64,000 nt of DNA from Massospora cicadina (lineage: Eukaryota; Entomophthoromycota; Entomophthoromycetes; Entomophthorales; Entomophthoraceae). Both the position numbers and the translations under genes were made by a program. Every line of letters begins with the position of its first letter. Position 1 is the stretch's first letter. The DNA lies in assembly GCA_022478985.1 (NCBI GenBank), contig JAKSZP010009506.1, positions 1-64,000 on the forward strand, written 5' to 3'. This document shows positions 43,750-55,640 of this stretch, piece by piece. The notes beneath the pieces are model-generated. The model was not told the origin of the DNA. It ran no database searches and was given only the letters and a program-made list of their open reading frames with translations.

Positions 43750-46700
43750 GAGAATATCTGCCTGCTATTGAATACTGCAACTATAAAGCAGTACCCCACA
43801 GCCAACAACCCAAGCATAAGGAAGTCAATCTGCCCATCTGTGCGAAGCACATAGATACAGACAGCTTGCTTGCGCTAATATAAAATAATAATGAAGGATG
43901 CCAAGATGGACGTACCATCTGACGGACTTCCTGCTGGCCTAGGCCCTGTATGACTAATAATGGGGAAGGCCTGAATAATCCTTGCACATCAATAACAATA
44001 TGGCGGCACAAATGACGATGAAACATGCAAATGCATCAAAGGGTCATGAAAGAACCCTTGCAACAAGTGTGGATAATGGGGCCAACTCCCAGGATTGGTG
44101 TCCGCTGACAACCAGATGACAGGAGTTACCCTCAGGGAGTGAGGACTGATGCCAAGAGCAGCGGTGTCAGGGATATTCCCCACTGAACCTCAATCAATAG
44201 AGGGGATCAGGGCCTCACAGGGTAAAATAATTTTTGGAAAAGACAAAAATCCAGGTGAAGTATTGGTTGGACCCTAAGCTGACTCAGATTTGATAAACAA
44301 AAATCAGCTGCCCAAACCAACAGGGCAACAACATAAAAAGTTTTCTGCCAATACAGAGAAACTTACCAAATACATTTGGAGTATTTGAGTGAAGGAAAAG
44401 TTGGGCACCAGTTCTGACAAGGCTCAGTCAAGGGGGAGAATGGTCCCAAACCAAAATTGATCCAGAAACCTGAGAAAATTGTTGGCCATGATCCCTGATG
44501 TACCATTGGGCGCAATCCCCAACAAATTCATGTCAACAGTGGGGGCTAGTTCAACCAAGAATTGACAGCCAAATCTGAATGGACCATCGGGAAAAAACAC
44601 AACAATTAAAAGTTGATGGAGGGAGCTAGATTGGCACAAAATCAATTGATGAACCAATACAAACCATCAGGGACCAACCCTGATGGGGGTGAAACTATAT
44701 TGGGGACCAAATCTGAGGGATCAGACACTTGAGAAAAGTTGGCAAAAATACTAAAAATGTTACCAGAAGGGGCCAAAACCCCAACAGTGGTCAAATTGGC
44801 AGCCAGGGCCCTGGTGAAATATACACCAGTTCAGCCAGACATGTTAGCACGTCAGAGTGTGTCTACCCACAAAATCAAACAGTGGGAGGCCTTTCAGTTT
44901 CTTTACTCAATGGCAACTCAATGGGTCTCCATAGATATCAAACCAGCCATTGCAGCTACTTGGCAAGACCACAAGTTTTCCACCTGAGCGGCTAAACGCT
45001 GGCTCAATACCCAAATCTCAATTGACATGGTGGTACTCTTCAAGGCGTCATGGGTTTGGACTGAAGACACCCTGAAATGGATGAAAATCCTCGTGGAGAA
45101 CAAGGAGATTGAGGCCACAATTCGTGAAGATTTAAATCAGTGGATGCAAAGGCCTGGATGGATGCCAGCATTGACCTTTTAAATGTGATGGAGTATAACA
45201 AGGCTGGTATTATAGCATGATCCGCTCAAGCCAACAGAATTAGCCAAATATGCGAACAATTTCTGAATGTCTTGTCCACCCTCGAATGGGCACAACACAC
45301 CATTCCAGTAGACATGGTACTGGAATGGTATAATACCACATTCTCCTCAGAGGATGTGCTACCGTGGATTACAGCCAGGTTCAAGGCCACTGAGGCCCTA
45401 CACTGGTCACACACCTGATTCCACCAGCCACTACATCAGACCTGATGAAAGTGGGCTGGATAAAGGAAAAAGTGGTGGAGTGGAGACCCTTTCAGGATTG
45501 GTCGCTGGAAGAGGCCATTAACTGGTCCACCAACAGATTCGCACCAATGGAAATGAAAAACTGGTTCCAAGCAGGGGCCAGTATGGACCTAGTTCGCGAA
45601 TGGGCGGATCTGGGGTGACAAAAGTGATTCACAAAACCCTTAGAGGCTGACCCTTCCTTATCAAAAAGTGGAAAATATGGCGTGACGTCGCAACAATTGC
45701 TGAAGCTGCAGACTGGGACGCAGCGGAGTTCACCCCAGAGTCAGCCCAACCATGGATGGAACACGATATTTAACCACAGGTGGCAATGGCGATGAAAGGG
45801 GTCATGACCCCCATACCTGGGCTGAGAATGGCTCAAAGTGGGGATCCACATCGAAGCCATCTGGAATTGGAAGCAATCCTTCCAAGAACTGATGCTAGCT
45901 GCCCCATATGCCATCAAAGGTTTCACCCCCTCCAAAGCATTCCAATGAAGTGAGGTGGGAGTTCCAGCAGCCATGGCACAAATATTTACAGAAGGGGGCT
46001 GGAATAGTGTCACGGTAAGGGACTGGTGTCAGCATAGTTCAGCTACGCTGGAGGTCCTTCAAAAATACCTACACCCAACATGTGGCCTGGAATCTGCCCT
46101 CAAGTGGTACTGACTGGGTTCCTTACCGACAGATGCCCTTGAGTGGCAAAACCTCGAGATTGGAGTGCAAATGGCTAAAAGCATCAGTCGCTTAGGTATC
46201 AGCATTCATCAAATCAAAGCATTTCTCAATTGGGGATTCAGCCTCGATGAATCAGTAAGCTGGATTTTGAAGGGGAAGACCCCTGCAGATGTGCCCAAAC
46301 CAAGCGCGAAAACCAAGTCCTACAGCACAGCGGCAGCGCATACTGATGACAACACCTGGAACGGAGCAGGAAGCCACATAAAATACATCTGCCAGTTAAT
46401 CAGTGGAGGCTTTATGGACTGCTAGTCACCAAAATTGTACCTAAAGGATGCTATCTGAATCCACCTGCAGCTAGTGGAGGAGGAGGAATGGTCTGACCTG
46501 ATAATGTTAATTTATCAGGAACTCAACGAAGACCTAGCAGGAGGGGACTTTGATTGCCACTGGGTACCCAAATGAGGGTATATTGATATAGTGATTCCAC
46601 GCAAATTGGACCACAAGAAACTCCTCGAAATTGGCATTAAATACAAGGGGATTTATCTGCAAACAGAGCTGACCAGATACACCAACCAACCAGCAAGGTG

Positions 46701-47762
46701 GGTAACCTTCCAGAACCTCCCAACAGATTGCAAACAGGAGTGGGTACATGAAGCGATCCAGAATGTATTATCATACTATGGGGAAGTATGAGAATTTTGG
46801 AAAGCTGGCAGCAATTACATCGCAAAGTGCCTCCACCCCCAGACAGTGGAAATGCTTTACAAACCAGCACCCTGGATGAAGCTGAACAAAATAGCCCTGC
46901 CCTGATTTATCCACCTGCCTAGCCTAAACAGGGTAGTATACATCAAACAAGAAGATGCCAAACAAGTGTGCCAGTTCTGTTACCAGACTGGCCACACAAT
47001 GGTTCAATGCCATCACCGCAAAGGTAAAACAACTTGGGAGTATGAATATGATCTCGTTGGGGGGTCACCAAGGTTAGTACTAAGACTATTCTCCGCCCAA
47101 AAGCCAGAGAATGGATCCTGCGCAATCTAACGGAGGTCGCTGACATGAAACTAACAACAAGAGTTGGACCTGGCACAGGGAAGCATGGGAGTGAGAAGCG
47201 CCCAAGCGACCTAAAGTAGATGACGAGCTATTTATAAATCCAAACCCCAGATTGTATGTAATGGACAAAAGAAAGGATCCCAAACCAACGGAGCCACGCC
47301 CATCCCAAGCAGAATGGATGATCCGTGAGGAGGAAAGATGGCAAAAGGCGAACCTGAAGAAATCCCCCAAGAAGGGATGGATGCAGGATGCCAATAAATT
47401 GAAATCAAAGCCCGACAAGCTGAAAGCAAATACTAAATCAAATCAGAAGTCATTGGCAAACAAACCCAAGGAGACTGGCAAAAAAACAGTAGATGCGACA
47501 AAGTTGGAAAAGTCAGCCTGATGATCATCGACTAAAAAGTCAAGTGCAGCTGACAAATTGAATGAAGGGGAGAAAATCCAAATGACGGAATAAGCAGAAT
47601 CTGCTGCTCCACCAGTAGGGGACAAGAGGCACCCAGACCTGATCATAAAACCATCCCCATTATCCATTGATATGGATACAGGGATGGTGACCAAATTTCC
47701 ACTGCACAGGATGCCTGGGAATATAATCCCAGTCCTGACCAATCAGCCCTAAAAGCTGAGTA
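43750..47762 (+). pseudogene. LINE A ORF1 with CCHC knuckle
   Basis: A long region coding for a nucleic-acid-binding ORF1 protein, now split into many frames. Frames 44739-44987, 46165-46425, 46591-46791 and 47252-47521 are the longest open pieces. WVTFQNLPTDCKQEWVHEAI at 46700-46760 looks like an RRM-type start. About 90 codons later CQFCYQTGHTMVQCHHRKGK is a C-x2-C-x4-H-x4-C knuckle. A basic, lysine-rich tail follows (KESPKK-like, around 47330-47470). This is the usual layout of L1-type ORF1 in plants and fungi. It would coat the LINE RNA. Confidence 0.7.
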
Positions 47763-47877
47763 ATAACCCCCACCAACCATCGATGCCATCTTCAGCTAAC
47801 AAACAGACCTCAGTACGTGACTTGATCCATAACCCAGATAATGCTAATCCTCATACCCATGGGTTGGGCAGCTGGAA

Positions 47878-48680
47878 ATGAGGATTGTGACCACAAATGC
47901 TCAGGGGATGGCAAGCATATAAACAAGGAGGAGGAAGATGCACCATTTAAAAACTAATAATAATATTGACTTAATTTTTATTTCAGAAATGCAAGCTGGT
48001 AACCAAAAGGAAATGGTGCTGATCTCAAACTGCGACGTGATGAACCACCAGTGATCCCACCAAATAGGCTACCTTGCCCTCAGGACAGATCATGTGGCAA
48101 TTGTTGCAATGGACAAGAAAATAGACCTGTAATTCATGGAGGAAACTCACGCTGGAAGGATCTTGATAGCAACAGCTACAAACAGAGAAACTGGCAAGAG
48201 CATATGAGCGGTGGCAGTCTATGCTCCACCAAAGCTCCACAAAAACTGTATTTTTTGGGAATATTTAGCAGAGGTGCCATCCAAAGTGATGACCATAATA
48301 GCAGGAGACCTGAATTGTTGGATGAATGTGAGCTGGGATATGTTCCTGATGAGAGAACATCCCAACAGAAAGGCCAATGAGATGCTGGATTACCTAGTCA
48401 AATCAGGGATGTGCCTAACAATTGATGAAGAGGACGATGACCTGGCCAACTTAACGCAATGGTCATATGACTCCACCAGATCCCCACAGTCCAGATCACG
48501 TTTAGACTACATCCTAGTGTCATTGGATCTCAAGCCGATGACATCCAACAGCAAGATCAGCATAAATGCCAAAAGTGACCACATGGTCATCTGCATGGAT
48601 ATTAATCTTGATGAACCCCTGAGGAATTGTGAATGGCAGCTGGCACCAGCCACGCTGAATGATGGGGAATGGCGCTGAAA
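47878..48680 (+). pseudogene. LINE A ORF2: AP-like endonuclease
   Basis: Begins MRIVTTNAQGMAS, the classical EEP start with catalytic Asn. SEMQAG holds the catalytic Glu. VMTIIAGDLNCWMNVSWDMF has the GDLN box, SRSRLDYILVS the next, and NAKSDHMVICMD the closing SDH. Stops interrupt the first 110 codons; the remaining 155-codon frame is open. It nicks target DNA to prime reverse transcription. Confidence 0.8.
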
Positions 48681-50060
48681 GATTGACGCTGGACTGGATT
48701 GACTGGTCATGTATCTGGATAGCTGCCCAGAGTTGGACATGCTAGAATGATGGACTTGGATCAAAGCAAAACTGAAGCATGATAGCATGAAGTTTGAAAA
48801 AGCGACCTCCTACAATCAAACTGCCACTGTGAAACAGCTGAAGTCTAAGTTAGAAAGGCTGAGGCTCACCCGGTGGGATAGCTAATACTGGTGGAGCAAA
48901 TACTGAACAACACACAAAAAGTATTGGTTCCTAATGATGAAGCAAGACTCAGAGCGGTGGACCAATGTGACTTACTGATATCATAGCCTGGTGGGGAAAA
49001 TGACCAAAGAGGGCCTGAAGTACCTTAAGGAAATCCAAACCAGGGCTAGGGTATGGGAAGTGGAGACAGTGGAAGGGGAAGTATCAACAGACCCAGAAAC
49101 AATCAAGTGCAAGGTCGAGCAATTCTATGGTGAATTTTTCATCAACAACGAGAGATGAGCAAATTGGTGACAAATACACTAATTGATCTGTCCAAGCTGG
49201 CACTGGGGAGCTGTACACTGGAAGATGTTGCCGAATTATCTGCTGAAATCTCTATTGATGAAGTTAAGAGGGCACTAAAGGAGTCACCAAGGATGAAAGC
49301 ACCAGGCCCCAACAATATGTGTGCAGAAATATACAGTGCATTCTGCGACCACATCACGTCAGAGCTCAAAGCCCTCTTTAACCACTGTTTACAATATGGC
49401 CAGCAAATTCCGGGGGCCAAGAGACCTGAACTGTACACTTTTACAAAAATGGACTCCAACGCCAACTTTGGAACTGGCACCTGATTGCACTATCAAACGC
49501 TGATTATAAACTGCTCACGCGCATACTATCTAATTGGCTGATGGCAATGGCACCGCGCACACTCCATAAGGCCCATAATGGATTTGTCAAAGACTGGAGT
49601 ATATGGGACAGCACTGGTTCAGTCCAAAGCGTACTCCAGGATGTGAGGGGAATTGAGCAGGGGTATCTTATGTTCCTCGACATGGAAAAGGCATATGACC
49701 AAGTAGCGTGGTCATACCTACATGAGGCGTTAAAGGCAGTCAGTATCCCTGACACTTTTTGAGCATGGATAACGACGCTGTACTCAGTCCTGGTAATGAA
49801 GGTGATTGTTGCAGATGGCATAACTAACAAAATTCTGGTCAGGCAGGGTCTCCGACAAGGTGACCCTATATCACCTATAATGTTTAATTTTGCAGCCAAC
49901 ATTTTGCTGGCAGCAGCAGATGTGAAACTCCAGGGCCTAATCCACCCTAATCAAATACCACTGAAAATGCTAGCATTTGCTGATGACATGGTAGTAGTCA
50001 TAAGCTCACTGACCAACCTCCAGGATGCCAAGGAACTATTAGACCTATATTAGCTAGCTT
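48681..50060 (+). pseudogene. LINE A ORF2: reverse transcriptase
   Basis: VKRALKESPRMKAPGPNNMC is the RT-0/1 start, HNGFVKDWSIWDSTGSVQSV the F-x-x-G/R block, and YLMFLDMEKAYDQVAWSYLH carries catalytic Asp 1. RQGLRQGDPISPIMFNFAAN follows, and LAFADDMVVV holds FADD at about 49975-49989, intact. This pattern is L1-like rather than Tad or R2. Stops lie between blocks, for example after DTF. Confidence 0.82.
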
Positions 50061-51400
50061 CAAACGTGAAAGTCAACTTGGCAAAAACCTCAGTAATGAG
50101 GATCAGCAATCTGAACTTCATCCCGCCAACTGACACAACACCAATCATGAACTCCCATACAATCTGATACCTTGGGATACTATTCAATGATAAGGGACCC
50201 ATAGTACTGGAAACTGAACAAGAAATATTATCAAGCTTATTGATCTGAATGGCATGCTGGAAGAATGCCAGACTATGAAACTAAGAGAAAGTGCAGGCAA
50301 TCAACATATTCATCTTCTCAAAGTTGTGGTATGTCACTCATGTGCTGCCAATGAGCCCAAACCTAGAGAAAAAATCAGGGCAATGCTCTGAACCTTTGTG
50401 TGGTTCAAGGCAAAGGTGGCACTGATGGCACTGGAACCCCTGTCAAAACCAAAGAATGAAGGAGGCATGGGCCTCCTGGACTTCAAATCTCACGCTTGGC
50501 AAATATGGGGAAGTCATTCCTTAAGCTAACACAGAGCACATGCATTGCCTGACCCTAGCATGGGGTGTGAACTGGACAAGAGTTCAAGGTCTTCAAGAGC
50601 TGATATTGCCCCACTTAATATGTGAATGGATGGCACACCACCCGCAGATAACCTCCCAAAAGGGTACTCCACACTACTGGTGACTATGCATTGGGCTGTA
50701 TGCTAGGGCAGATGGTCATTTGAGTGATTGTCCTGAGATGCTGACCAAATCCAAAGGGATATTGCGGCCTGTAATTCCACAATGATTTCTGCAATGATCT
50801 GGGAGGAGCATAACTGAATTATCAACAAATATTCCACCAAGTTGATCAAAATAATGTATAAATTGATGCTAATCAAATATGGGGATCCACTCCTGAAACT
50901 GGGGTGCAACCCGCCCACTTGACCACAAATCCTAAATGACTGGGATACTGAAGGTATTGACACCAACTACCCAATGAAGGAGTTGATTTCAGGCCTGAAC
51001 TCCTATTTGGTAATGTCCAAACAGCAGTTGGTGACCTGGTGGATCCTAAACTGCACATTCAAATTGGGCAAGCACAGCGGGCTGTATTAACTGAACAAAG
51101 AGTACCCCATATGCACCAAATCAGAAGCAGATATTGCCCACCATTATTACAAATGTGCCATGTCCAAAAAATACTGGTCCACAATGCAACACATCCTATT
51201 AGGCAAACAATCACTGATGGGAATACATCCGTCACAGGATCTTTTCTTCACAAAAACCTTGAGAATGGCTCTGATCCAACTACAAGCCTTCATCTACCAT
51301 TATTGTGTATGGGTGATTCACTGTGCACTCGTTGCCAAGATTTTGAGCAATGAGCGCCCCACAACAAAGGTTTGTTATTGAAGACCATTCAGATTATCTC
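50061..51400 (+). pseudogene. LINE A ORF2 C-terminal region
   Basis: YLGILFNDKGP and IFIFSKLWYVTHVLP are the RT thumb and post-thumb blocks. Close to the end, CTKSEADIAHHYYKCAMSKK is the C..H..C region found before the 3' UTR of L1-type LINEs. Broken by several stops. Confidence 0.65.
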
Positions 51401-51726
51401 CAATAAGCTCTGTCAGATCTCACAATTTTTGCACATAATCCCAGGGTGTTGTAAAACTGCACATTTGGCTTTCCTCACTGGATCACTTTTCATATGCGAT
51501 GAGGCAACTAATTGACTAAGAATTGAATGGCCTGTAAGCCCGCTGATGCTAGAACCATAGCTAGTGATGGCAATCGCTGATCAGCAATGGTCAGAGGTGC
51601 TAGAACTCTAGTGGCCCAAACTCCCAGTTTTTTTACCCTCAGCCAAATTGCCTGTATTCCACCCTTCCCTCTTACTTTCCCTTAAAATTTATTTTAAAAT
51701 AAAGTATGGAGTTTTAATTAAAAAAA

Positions 51727-51974
51727 GTAGATTAAATAAAGTTAGGATAATTAGCTCACCAGCCATGAGGGCAACAGCAAAGCTGTTAGTCTGAGTGGCT
51801 CAAGCATAGTGCTGGCACAGCCTTTAGGCTGTTAGTGTGAGTTATAAATAAACCCAAGCAACGCCGGGCAACTCCGCTATTAGAAACGTATGATTTCTCT
51901 TTTTTCTTTTCCATTTAATCAGACTGAGCCACAGCAACGCATGGCCGGGTACAGCTAGTAACACTATCTAAAAC
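51727..51974 (+). mobile_element. two Helitron-like 3' ends in tandem
   Basis: CAAGCAACGCCGGGCAACTC ending CGCTATTAG (51855-51883), and CAGCAACGCATGGCCGGGTA ending CAGCTAGTA (51932-51960), each have a GC-rich potential hairpin followed by CTAG or CTAT. Helitron 3' ends are a short hairpin plus CTRR. No Rep/helicase gene is in the window, so these are non-autonomous pieces or relics. A third word, CAGCCTTTAGGCTG near 51820, is a small hairpin. Confidence 0.5.
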
Positions 51975-52195
51975 TAACTGATTTTTGTTTAGTTTCGGGT
52001 GAGCAATCTGTGTATTATTTGATAATATTTGCCAATTCTCATCCACTCTCCCAAATGGATTGAACCTATCTGACTTGATAGCTTCAGATTTGCTAATATT
52101 TGCCGATTCTCGTCCACTTACCTAAAAGACTGAACCTATCAAGCTTGAAAGTTTCAGATATCAGTCATTATCAGTACATCAGTAAATGTACTTAC
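51975..52195 (-). repeat. inverted partner of the 43330-43650 repeat block
   Basis: Reverse complement of the block left of LINE A, with words such as TTATTTGATAATATTTGCC and CTTGAAAGTTTCAGAT. Shorter by about one unit. Confidence 0.6.
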
Positions 52196-53310
52196 TAAAC
52201 AGATAATATAAAAAGTGGTGAAATTGTGTGCTAATATAAGTTAAGATACTGTAGATTTTACGTATAGTTAGGTTAATATTTACAGTATCAGCGATCCAGT
52301 GCTAACCGCCCCACACAGGGCTCTATTCAATAATTTCAGAAACCGTTAACTCTATTAAAAATCCAACCTCCAACCACTTTGCTAAAATCAATTAAGCCTG
52401 CCAAATTAACTAAACTATCAAACACTTACCTGAAACTATTGAGCCTATCGAATCAACCAAAAAATAAACCACCACTCAGCAAAAACCAATTATTGAACGT
52501 ACAAAACAGTCAAAAACTAGCAACCCCTTATCAAAACCTATGAAAAAATTGAGTTAAATGAATATGAAAATACCCAGCCAAATTGCTATATAATTACCAT
52601 TAGAAATATATGTTTTAGATCTTATATAGAACTGATATTTAAATTTATATGATTATATGATATAATTACATATTAGCATTCCGTTCCCTAAACTTTACAG
52701 AATACTTGTGCCAAGTTTGGTGATTTTTGGTTATTTGCTCGAGATAATGCATCTACATAAAGAAATTAACAGACTGATACTTTTGTAAATAAAATTTTAG
52801 ACTAATTCTTGTTGATACTCAGTTTAACACAGATTTTTTTGTGGGCTTAAAGTTTATCTGACAAATTTATATTCTTTTATATTTGTAGACGGTTATCAAT
52901 AAAATTAAGTAATCAAATTACACTGAATCAATATAAACCTTTACCAACATTCAGCCATACCCAATTAAACCTATCGAATTAACTAAACCACCTAGCTAAA
53001 ACCATTAGATTAAAAATCAACCAATCACCAACCGCTTCAAAAACCAAAACTAAATGTATCGAAACAACCAAAATCACCAACCACTTTCCAAAACCAATTA
53101 ACTTATCGAATCAACCAATCACTAACTGCTTTATTAAACCATTAAGCTTAATCAACCCTAAACTACCAACTGCTCGACAAAACCATTTAAACTATCGAAT
53201 CAACCAAATATCAAACTTCTCAGCCGTAACGATATACCAATTTCCATCAAAAACATATAAAGTTTTCACTTCTTACATATAAAACTTTTTATTTTATTAT
53301 AAAAAGTAAA
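52196..53310 (+). repeat. AT-rich DNA and second minisatellite array
   Basis: After about 160 bp of plain AT-rich DNA, a degenerate array (52360-52560 and 52930-53230) repeats CAACCACTTTCCAAAACCAA-like and CTTATCGAATCAACC-like words, the unit of 42560-43330. The gap between the two stretches (about 52560-52930) holds nothing recognised. Confidence 0.5.
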
Positions 53311-53443
53311 AAACCGGCTTCGAGGTGCACACGGACACCCTCCCATCCACCTATAGCCAAATTTTCAGAGCTCTACATACTCTAGTTCTGGCTGAGCATC
53401 GCGCACACACAAACACACTCACATTTGCTTTTTTATATATAGA
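53311..53443 (-). mobile_element. Helitron-like 5' terminus, minus strand
   Basis: On the minus strand it starts TCTATATATAAAAAAGC and continues through GTGTGTTTGTGTGTGC to GTGTCCGTGTGCACC and a T run. A TC start followed by TATA-rich sequence and a conserved about 130-bp block is typical of 5' ends of non-autonomous Helitrons. The label is from pattern memory, not a database match. Confidence 0.4.
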
Positions 53444-53472
53444 TATTATATAGTATCTCAAACAAATATACT

Positions 53473-53626
53473 CAATTAAATTTTATTCGAGGTGGGCCGA
53501 CCTGGGGACGATACCGCACCGATTGAGGGGAAATCGAATGAATGGGAGAGGATAAAATCCGGAAAACCTCCATGCGCAGCGTATGATAGGCCAGGAACTC
53601 CATGGACCGCCTTTGCTATTTGCTAT
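53473..53626 (-). mobile_element. S4: 5'-truncated SINE
   Basis: Matches the 3' half of the SINE at 42881-43160 in reverse orientation, lacking the tRNA head. It is flanked by perfect 13-bp duplications AAACAAATATACT (53460-53472 and 53627-53639). A truncated copy with its own duplication shows LINE-type target-primed insertion. Confidence 0.8.
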
Positions 53627-53639
53627 AAACAAATATACT

Positions 53640-53925
53640 AATAATTCATTTTATTAAATTTAGTTAATTTTATTGGTCAATCCATGCTAAATTTACCAAT
53701 CACCATCTACAATAATTCATTTTTAATAAATTTAGGTGATTTTAGTTAGTCAATTATGCTAAATTTACTGGTTGCCATCTACAGTAATTAGTTTTAATAT
53801 ATTTAGTTAGTTTTACTGGTCAATTAATGCTAAATTTACTGTTTGCCATCTAAAATAATTCAGTTTATCAAATTTAGTTGATTTATTGGTCAAATTATGC
53901 AAAAACAATAGCCATCTATTGTGAT
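53640..53925 (+). repeat. tandem repeat, about four units of 62-66 bp
   Basis: Each unit contains TGCTAAATTTACTGGTTGCC-like, CATCTACAATAATTCA-like and TTTAGTTGATTTTATTGGTC-like words. Units differ by substitutions and small indels. Confidence 0.65.
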
Positions 53926-54186
53926 TTAAGCTCATCCTGCTATAATCTCATACTGCCTGAATTTTAAACTTACCCCCCAGCCATAGGATATATATCATAA
54001 CTGATTGCACTAGGATTCAAACAATTAACAAATTTAAAATTTAAGTTTAGAGCCAAAAACTGGGCCAGGTATGCCAGAGGATTTTTTTAAAACTCCATAC
54101 TTTATTTAAAAATTAAAAGGAAAGTAAGAGGGGAGGACAGAACACAGGCAATTTGGCTGAATATAAAGGACTGGGAATTCGGGCTG

Positions 54187-55640
54187 CTAGGGACCTAGCA
54201 CCCCTGACCATTGCTGATTGGTGATTGCCATTGCTAGCCACAGTTCTAGCATTGGTGGGCTTACAGGCCATTCAATCTTTAATTGATTCATTGTTTTGTT
54301 GTGTACAATGAGCGATCCAGTGGGAAAAGCCAAACGTGCAGCTTTGTAACACCTGTGGATTAAGCACAAGAATTTAATGATCCATTGGAGCTGATTGGAG
54401 GTAATCCAAATGGTCTTCAACACCAATCCTTTGTGATGGGGCACTCATTGGTCAAACTCTTGGCAACAAGAGCTGAGTGTATCACCCATACACAATAATG
54501 GTAGATGAAGGCTTGCAATTGGATTGGGGATGATTGCAGGGTTTTTGTAAAAAAAGGTCCTGCAATGGATGCATTTCCATCAGTGATTATTTGCCCAACA
54601 GGATGTGGCGCATTGTGGACCAATATTTTCGAACATGGCACATTCATAATATTGGTGAGTGATATCTGCTTCTGGTTTGGCAGACACAGGGCTCTTTTTG
54701 TGTAGGTAATCTGGTCCACTGTGTTTACCAGATTTAAACACACAGTGAAGGATCCATCAGGTTACTGACCGTTGCTTGGCCATTACCAGTTGGGAATTCA
54801 GGCCTGAGATCAACTCCTTTGTTTGGTAGTTGGTGTCATGGCCTTCAGTTGCCCATTCATTCAAGATTTTTGGTTGAGAAGGTGGGTTACGCCTGGGTTT
54901 TGGTAGCAGATCCCCATATTTAATCTGGATCAATTTGTATCTGATATTAATTGAATTGGTGGCGTATTTATGGATGATTTGATTTCATTCTTCCCAATTC
55001 ATCATGGAAATCATTGCAAAATTATAAGCCTTGAATCCCTGTGAATTTAGTTGGCATCCTGATCCATTTGTTCAAATGACCAGCCACTCAGGTGCACTGC
55101 CCAATTGCACAGTTGCACAGTTGCTAATAATGTGAGGTGCCTTTTTGGGAGGTATTTGTGGGTGGCTCGCCATCCATTTGCATAGTGAGCTGGGTGAGAC
55201 CAGCTCCTGAAGGCCCTGAGCTCTAGCCCAGTTCATTCTCCAATCTAGGGTCAAGCAGCGCATGTGCCTTTTCATCAATTTAAGGAATGACTTCACCCAT
55301 ATCCTCTGAGTGTGGGATTCAAAGTCCAGAAGGCCCATGCCTCCTTTGGGCTTTGGTTTGGACAGGGTTTCTAGTGCTATCAGTGCCACTTTCACCTTGA
55401 ACCATAGGAATGTCTGGAGCATTGTCCTGATTTTTCTCTAGGTTTGAGCTCATTGGCAGCACATGAGCAACATACCACAACTTTGAGAAGATGAATATGT
55501 TGATTGCCTGCACTTTCTCCTTGAAGCATAATCTGGAATTTTTCCAGCATGTCATTTGGACTGATCGACTTGATAATACCTTTTGCTCTATTTCCGGTAC
55601 CACTGGCCCCTTATCATTAAAGAGTATCATGAGATATCAT
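54187..55640 (-). pseudogene. LINE B ORF2 C-terminal region
   Basis: Frames at 55319-55630 (ILFNDKGPVVPEIEQKVLSS, INIFIFSKLWYVAHVLPMSS) and 55072-55422 (ETLSKPKPKGGMGLLDFESH) are the post-RT blocks. The frame at 54417-54743 is the end of the Cys/His region. Broken by shifts. Confidence 0.7.

Larger units (their letters stand above)
43681..51726 (+). mobile_element. LINE A: near-full-length L1-type retrotransposon, about 8.05 kb
   Basis: Collinear with the minus-strand copy 54082-62119 from its 5' hairpin to the A-rich end. ORF1 has a CCHC knuckle; ORF2 has an AP-type endonuclease, an RT with FADD and a C-terminal Cys/His region. It ends AATAAAGTATGGAGTTTTAA plus A's. Flanks 43661-43680 and 51727-51746 agree in 16 of 20 positions and may be an aged target duplication. 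Many stops make it inactive. Confidence 0.88.
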
